From: an uncultured Altererythrobacter sp.
GTDB taxonomy: Bacteria; Pseudomonadota; Alphaproteobacteria; Sphingomonadales; Sphingomonadaceae
Direction of reading: 5' to 3'
Assembly: GCA_946885545.1 (NCBI GenBank)
Contig: CAMPGP010000052.1
Coordinates: 1-10,449 of the forward strand
DNA length: 10,449 nucleotides
A program made the translations under genes and the position numbers. Below, one piece after another: positions 7,596 to 10,449 of this stretch (position 1 is the stretch's first letter; every line of letters starts with the position of its first letter). The notes beneath the pieces are model-generated. The model worked only from the letters and a program-made list of their open reading frames with translations, was not told the origin of the DNA and did no database searches.

Positions 7596-8390
7596 TCAGC
7601 CCGCCGCGGCCTCCCGCTTGGCCAGCAGCCGTTCGGTGACGTTGAAGGTCCGTTCGTTGTCGACGTCGACCGCGTATTCGCCGTTCGACAGCACGATCGG
7701 CACCAGCTTGAAGCCGAAGCGGCGCGATACTTGCGCGAACAGCTTCTCCTTGGTGCCCCAGCCGAGGTAGAACCGCACCAGGTTGATCACGCCGAACGCC
7801 TTGGCGATCCGCTTGGGATATTTCACGAACTGGCCCCCGCTGCGCATGATCTCGGCGGCGGAAAGCGCCTCGGCGTTGCCGATCCAGTAGGTGTTGCAGT
7901 TCGAATATTCGCCGTCGGAAAACCTGTAGTACTTCTTCTGGCCTTCGGGATCGGCCGCCATCACGTCTTCCTTGCGCGCCAGCGCGGCGGCAGCGCCCGC
8001 CTCGGCCTCGAGCGCCTTGTCGACGAACTCGGCATAGCCTTCGGCGGTGACCAGGCAATTGTCCGCAGTCGTGATCAGCAGCGGAAAGGCGGCGTCGTCC
8101 GCGCCCGAGAACACGCTGTCGACCAGATTGAAGGCGCCTGGCCTGAACTGCAGCCGCCCCTCGCGCGCCAGTTGCGCCACCAGCGGTATGGCCGCGATCT
8201 CGTCGGTCTCGTGTGCCACGACCCGGATCTCGCCGACGCGGTCGCACGCGGCCAGCGCGGCGACGACATGTTCGATCATCGGCTTGCCGCCGACCGGCAC
8301 GACGCATTTCTGCGCCACGCCCGCGCGCGCCGCGAGCGGGTCGAGCACGCCCGAGCGCTTTCCGGCCATGATGAGTGCGGTGACGGTCAC
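7596..8390 (-). CDS. MobA-like NTP transferase (nucleotidyltransferase) family protein
   Basis: A 264-residue soluble protein with the Rossmann-like nucleotidyltransferase fold that transfers NMP from an NTP to an acceptor. The N-terminal nucleotide loop is ALIMAGKRSGVLDP (residues 5-18), where the usual GGxSxRMG is changed to AGKRSG. It is followed by QKCVVPVGGKPMIEHV (27-42), matching the family's K-x-LLP-x-x-GKPL-lysine region. TTADNCLV (107-114) supplies the expected metal-binding Asp110, and SNCNTYWI (163-170) and DVDNERTF (242-249) are C-terminal landmarks. Start GTG 8390 is chosen because AGGGA (8399-8403 on the minus strand) lies 8 bases upstream and the core motif begins soon after. 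A TTG at 8426 would start inside a 15-base palindrome with no ribosome binding site. The downstream flippase gene suggests a role in activating a sugar or lipid head-group precursor for an envelope glycoconjugate; the actual substrate is unknown. Confidence 0.85.
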   Translation of the reverse strand: MTVTALIMAGKRSGVLDPLAARAGVAQKCVVPVGGKPMIEHVVAALAACDRVGEIRVVAHETDEIAAIPLVAQLAREGRLQFRPGAFNLVDSVFSGADDAAFPLLITTADNCLVTAEGYAEFVDKALEAEAGAAAALARKEDVMAADPEGQKKYYRFSDGEYSNCNTYWIGNAEALSAAEIMRSGGQFVKYPKRIAKAFGVINLVRFYLGWGTKEKLFAQVSRRFGFKLVPIVLSNGEYAVDVDNERTFNVTERLLAKREAAAG

Positions 8391-8398
8391 GGCATCGG

Positions 8399-8403
8399 TC
8401 CCT
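8399..8403 (-). promoter_or_regulatory. Ribosome binding site deciding the GTG start of the nucleotidyltransferase
   Basis: On the minus strand AGGGA lies 8 bases before GTG 8390. It is the only purine-rich SD-like sequence near the conserved N-terminus. An upstream TTG (8426) has none, and the first in-frame ATG is already inside the conserved nucleotide loop. Confidence 0.5.
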
Positions 8404-8420
8404 AGCCCCGTCAGCCGCTT

Positions 8421-8435
8421 TGGCAAGCCTTGCCA
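8421..8435. promoter_or_regulatory. 15-bp palindrome (operator candidate) in the divergent intergenic region
   Basis: TGGCAAG-C-CTTGCCA is a perfect 7-bp inverted repeat with a single-base centre. It lies in the 75-base gap between the divergent nucleotidyltransferase (start 8390, minus) and the Nmad3-like gene (start 8466, plus), 30 bases from each start. That position and symmetry suit a binding site for a dimeric regulator controlling both directions. No regulator gene is in the window, and no clear sigma-70-type boxes are visible. Confidence 0.42.
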
Positions 8436-8465
8436 GCGCCCCGCGGCCCTTGCAGGAAGGGCGCG

Positions 8466-9200
8466 ATGCGCATCGTTTTCAGCCGCAAGGGGTTCGACAG
8501 TGCGGCGGGTGGAGGGCCTTCGCCGATCGTCGGCGGGCGACCCGTGAGCCTGCCCATTCCCGCGGGCACGGCCTCAAGCACCACCTATGCCGACCTCGGC
8601 CTGGGCGAGCATGCGGAAAGGGCGAGCCGGGGCCGGGTGCGCGCCGGGGATCGCTGCCACCACGATCCCAAGTTCCTGCCCAATGGATCCTGCCTGTTCG
8701 GCCAATGCGGCGCGGCGCAGACGCATCTTTCCAATCGCGGAGTCGGGGCCGGGGACGCGTTCGTGTTCTTCGGCCTGTTCCGCGAGGAGGCGAGCGGCGA
8801 ACCGCACCACCGAATTTTCGGCTATCTCTTGGTCGACGAAACGATCGATCTCGCGACCTGCGATCCCGCGACTTTCGATGCACTGCGGGAATGCGGCCAC
8901 CCGCACGCGCTCGCCATGCACGCGGGCAACGACGTGATCTATCGCGGGGAAGGGCGCACCGCTCGAAGCGCTCCGGGCGCACTCCGGCTCACTGTACCCG
9001 GCGGCCCGCCGAGCCTGTGGCGCCGGCCCGAGTGGCTTAGGCCCGGCGGCCTCAGCTACCACGACCGTGCCGATCGCTGGCTGCCCGGCGGACGGCTGCG
9101 CGCCGTCTCGCGCGGCCAGGAATTCGTCGCCGACATCGGCCGCGGCACGGCTCCGCGCGAATGGCTGGCGAACGTTGTCGCTGCAATCAGAGCGACTTGA
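8466..9200 (+). CDS. Nmad3-like protein (nucleotide modification associated domain 3)
   Basis: A 244-residue protein with no signal peptide or membrane segment. I recognise the pattern of the Nmad3 family, predicted from comparative genomics to take part in modified-base biology of DNA; no biochemical activity is known to me. Supporting features are the N-terminal FSRKGFDSAAGGGPSPI (residues 5-21), the polar cluster CHHDP (64-68) with Cys76 and Cys81 in CLFGQCG, and the central block AAQTHLSNRGVGAGDAFVFF (83-102). Further on are HPHA (145-148), His152 and GQEFV (217-221). The conserved Cys/His/Asp residues could bind metal or be catalytic; this is inference. ATG 8466 has AGGAAGG at 8454-8460 five bases upstream, and the frame-extended start near 8430 lacks such a site. 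It is transcribed away from the nucleotidyltransferase, and its last 14 bases overlap the end of mmsB on the other strand. No methylase, nuclease or phage gene is beside it. Confidence 0.72.
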   Translation: MRIVFSRKGFDSAAGGGPSPIVGGRPVSLPIPAGTASSTTYADLGLGEHAERASRGRVRAGDRCHHDPKFLPNGSCLFGQCGAAQTHLSNRGVGAGDAFVFFGLFREEASGEPHHRIFGYLLVDETIDLATCDPATFDALRECGHPHALAMHAGNDVIYRGEGRTARSAPGALRLTVPGGPPSLWRRPEWLRPGGLSYHDRADRWLPGGRLRAVSRGQEFVADIGRGTAPREWLANVVAAIRAT

Positions 9201-10053
9201 TGATGGCGGAGAAGTCGAGCCCGCCGTTGTCCTGCGCGAAGGCCTCGTAGAGTTCCTTCGAATGCTTGCCGAGCGGGGTGGAGGCGCCCGCGGTCTCGGC
9301 CGCTTCCATCGCCAGCTTGAGGTCCTTGAGCATCAGTGCACTCGCGAAACCGCCCTTGTATTCGTTGTCGGACGGGCTCTGCGGGCCGACGCCGGGGACG
9401 GGGCAATAGCTGGTCATCGACCACGACTGGCCGGTCGCCTTGGACGAGATGTCGTAGAACACCTGGCTGTCGAGCCCGAGCTTTTCGGCCAGCTTGAAGC
9501 CTTCGCAGGTGGCGATCATGGTCGCGGCGAGGATCAGGTTGTTGCACAGCTTGGCCGCCTCGCCCGCGCCCGCGTCGCCTGCGTGGATCACCGCCTTGCC
9601 CATCGCCGAAAGGATCGGCTCGGCGCGCGCGAAAGCCTCGTCGGTGCCGCCGACCATGAAGGTCAGCGTGCCCCCGTTCGCCGCCGCGATCCCGCCCGAA
9701 ACCGGCGCGTCGACCATCAGGTAGCCCTTGGCGCTCGCGGTTTCGGACAGCGCGCGGGTGGTGGCGACGTCGATCGTCGAACAGTCGAGGATGATTGCCC
9801 CTTCCGGCGCCTGTCCGAACACGTCGTTTTCGAGCACCGATTTCACTATTGCGCCGTTCGGCAGCATCGTCACAACGGCGTCGACACCCTGGACGGCGTC
9901 GGCGGCGCGTTCGAACGTCGAACACCCCTGTTCGGCGGCCGTTCGAAGCGCTTCTTTCGCAAGATCGAACGCACGCACCTCGTGCCCCGCCTTGACCAGG
10001 TTCGCAGCCATCCCGCCGCCCATGTTGCCGAGGCCGATGAAGGCGATCTTCAT
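9187..10053 (-). CDS. mmsB: 3-hydroxyisobutyrate dehydrogenase
   Basis: This NAD-dependent beta-hydroxyacid dehydrogenase oxidises 3-hydroxyisobutyrate to methylmalonate semialdehyde in valine degradation. The 288 residues match the family length (about 290-300). The dinucleotide-binding loop GLGNMGGGMAANL is at residues 7-19, the substrate-binding signature DAPVSGG at 115-121, and GAGEAAKLCNN (162-172) contains the catalytic lysine, Lys168. Start ATG 10053 is supported by GGAAAGGA (10061-10068 on the minus strand) 7 bases upstream. The gene begins one base after the stop of the enoyl-CoA hydratase gene, so the two form an operon of successive valine-pathway steps. Its stop overlaps the convergent Nmad3-like gene by 14 bases. 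Related enzymes act on tartronate semialdehyde or other hydroxyacids, but the neighbour makes the valine role the best reading. Confidence 0.92.
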   Translation of the reverse strand: MKIAFIGLGNMGGGMAANLVKAGHEVRAFDLAKEALRTAAEQGCSTFERAADAVQGVDAVVTMLPNGAIVKSVLENDVFGQAPEGAIILDCSTIDVATTRALSETASAKGYLMVDAPVSGGIAAANGGTLTFMVGGTDEAFARAEPILSAMGKAVIHAGDAGAGEAAKLCNNLILAATMIATCEGFKLAEKLGLDSQVFYDISSKATGQSWSMTSYCPVPGVGPQSPSDNEYKGGFASALMLKDLKLAMEAAETAGASTPLGKHSKELYEAFAQDNGGLDFSAIIKSL

Positions 10054-10054
10054 G

Positions 10055-10449
10055 TCAGCGTCCTTTCCACTTGCCGTCGCGCTTCTCGATGAACGCGGCC
10101 ATGCCTTCGGCCTTGTCCTCGCTCGCAGCGAGGATCTGGAAGATGCGGCGTTCGATAACGAGGCCCTGGTCGAGAGTCGTTTCGAAGGCGGCGTTCACCA
10201 TTTCCTTGTTCGCGATCGCGGCCATCGGCGGCATTCCGGCGATCGCGGTGGCGATTTTAAGTGCTTCTTCCAAAAGGGTTTCGTGCGGCACGACGCGTGC
10301 GACGAGGCCGCTGCGCTCGGCTTCCTCGGCGTCCATCATCCGGCCGGTGAGGCACATCTCCATCGCCTTGGCCTTGCCCACCGCGCGGGTCAGGCGCTGG
10401 CTGCCGCCCATGCCCGGCGCGACGCCGAGCTTGATCTCGGGCTGGCCGA
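10055..10449 (-). CDS. Enoyl-CoA hydratase, C-terminal part (5' end outside window)
   Basis: Crotonase-superfamily hydratase, adding water across the double bond of an enoyl-CoA. The frame is open to the window edge, giving about 131 visible C-terminal residues. The visible part begins [19 protein letters not shown]; the Glu in QPEI (codon 10436-10438) corresponds to one of the two catalytic glutamates of the family (Glu164 in rat mitochondrial enoyl-CoA hydratase). [19 protein letters not shown] and the tail [17 protein letters not shown], before TGA at 10055-10057, are typical of short-chain enoyl-CoA hydratases. The other catalytic glutamate and the oxyanion-hole segment lie upstream, unseen. 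An in-frame ATG at 10411 is internal to the domain and not a start. Placement one base before mmsB suggests it hydrates methacrylyl-CoA in valine breakdown, though a general beta-oxidation role is possible. Confidence 0.93.
   Translation of the reverse strand, partial: GQPEIKLGVAPGMGGSQRLTRAVGKAKAMEMCLTGRMMDAEEAERSGLVARVVPHETLLEEALKIATAIAGMPPMAAIANKEMVNAAFETTLDQGLVIERRIFQILAASEDKAEGMAAFIEKRDGKWKGR

Noticed and set aside
6196..8307. 703-codon open frame on the minus strand overlapping the same two genes in another frame
   Set aside because: Arg/Gly-rich low-complexity translation with no family signature; a frame-shifted shadow of the real minus-strand genes.
6228..8405. 725-codon open frame on the plus strand opposite the nucleotidyltransferase and flippase genes
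   Set aside because: Composition is dominated by Arg, Gly, Ala, Asp, Gln and His with no recognisable domain. It is the antisense shadow of two genes with clear motifs in GC-rich DNA where stop codons are rare.
8391..8426. TTG 8426 as the start of the nucleotidyltransferase
   Set aside because: It falls inside the 15-bp palindrome, has no Shine-Dalgarno, and would add a non-conserved extension; GTG 8390 is better supported.
6303..9200. Nucleotidyltransferase, flippase and Nmad3-like gene as one new defence or DNA-modification system
   Set aside because: The Nmad3-like gene is divergent from the other two, there is no nuclease, methylase or sensor, and the pair fits ordinary envelope biosynthesis; a shared palindrome is the only link.
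1..10449. CRISPR array, tRNA/rRNA, insertion sequence, prophage or toxin-antitoxin genes
   Set aside because: On reading through both strands no spaced direct-repeat array, cloverleaf, transposase-like frame or small toxin-like pair was recognised; the gaps over 75 bases are accounted for by the riboswitch region, the repeat and the divergent leader.

Overview
The window is high-GC, densely packed bacterial chromosome. Its gene content (B12-dependent MetH, a riboswitch-controlled gcvT-gcvH-gcvPA-gcvPB operon with a split P-protein, a valine-degradation pair) and a 'VIPAKAGI'-type intergenic repeat suggest an alphaproteobacterium, most likely of the order Sphingomonadales (Erythrobacter/Sphingomonas-like). 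That placement is an inference from gene style; no rRNA or other phylogenetic marker is present.

Layout. (1) Positions 1-1449 (+) hold the 3' part of metH: the cobalamin-binding and reactivation domains of methionine synthase. (2) Positions 1450-1750 hold no gene. They carry a tandem (two-aptamer) glycine riboswitch and its expression platform. (3) Positions 1751-6277 (+) hold the glycine cleavage operon gcvT-gcvH-gcvPA-gcvPB. It is tightly coupled (1-base overlap T/H, 4-base overlap PA/PB) except for a 92-base gap between gcvH and gcvPA filled by a two-hairpin dispersed repeat. (4) Positions 6303-8390 (-) hold a two-gene unit: a MobA-like nucleotidyltransferase followed by a polytopic membrane flippase of the polysaccharide-export type. 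(5) Positions 8466-9200 (+) hold a divergently transcribed gene resembling the Nmad3 family (nucleotide modification associated domain 3), the least understood gene here. (6) Positions 9187-10449 (-) hold 3-hydroxyisobutyrate dehydrogenase (mmsB) preceded by an enoyl-CoA hydratase whose N-terminal half lies outside the window.

How the genes work together. The first half is a one-carbon module. The glycine cleavage enzymes convert glycine to CO2, ammonia and 5,10-methylene-THF when glycine is abundant, sensed by the riboswitch; after reduction by MetF (not visible), MetH uses the methyl-THF to make methionine. The L-protein (lpd) and lipoylation enzymes are not in the window. The last two genes fit valine catabolism (methacrylyl-CoA hydration and 3-hydroxyisobutyrate oxidation). 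The nucleotidyltransferase/flippase pair looks like envelope-glycoconjugate synthesis with unknown substrates.

Most of the window is well-understood core metabolism. The points most worth a second look are the Nmad3-like gene standing alone without visible DNA-modification partners, the palindromic divergent intergenic region in front of it, the repeat inserted inside the gcv operon, and the expression platform of the riboswitch. I did not find a clearly new multi-gene system. I saw no tRNA, rRNA, CRISPR array, insertion sequence or prophage gene.
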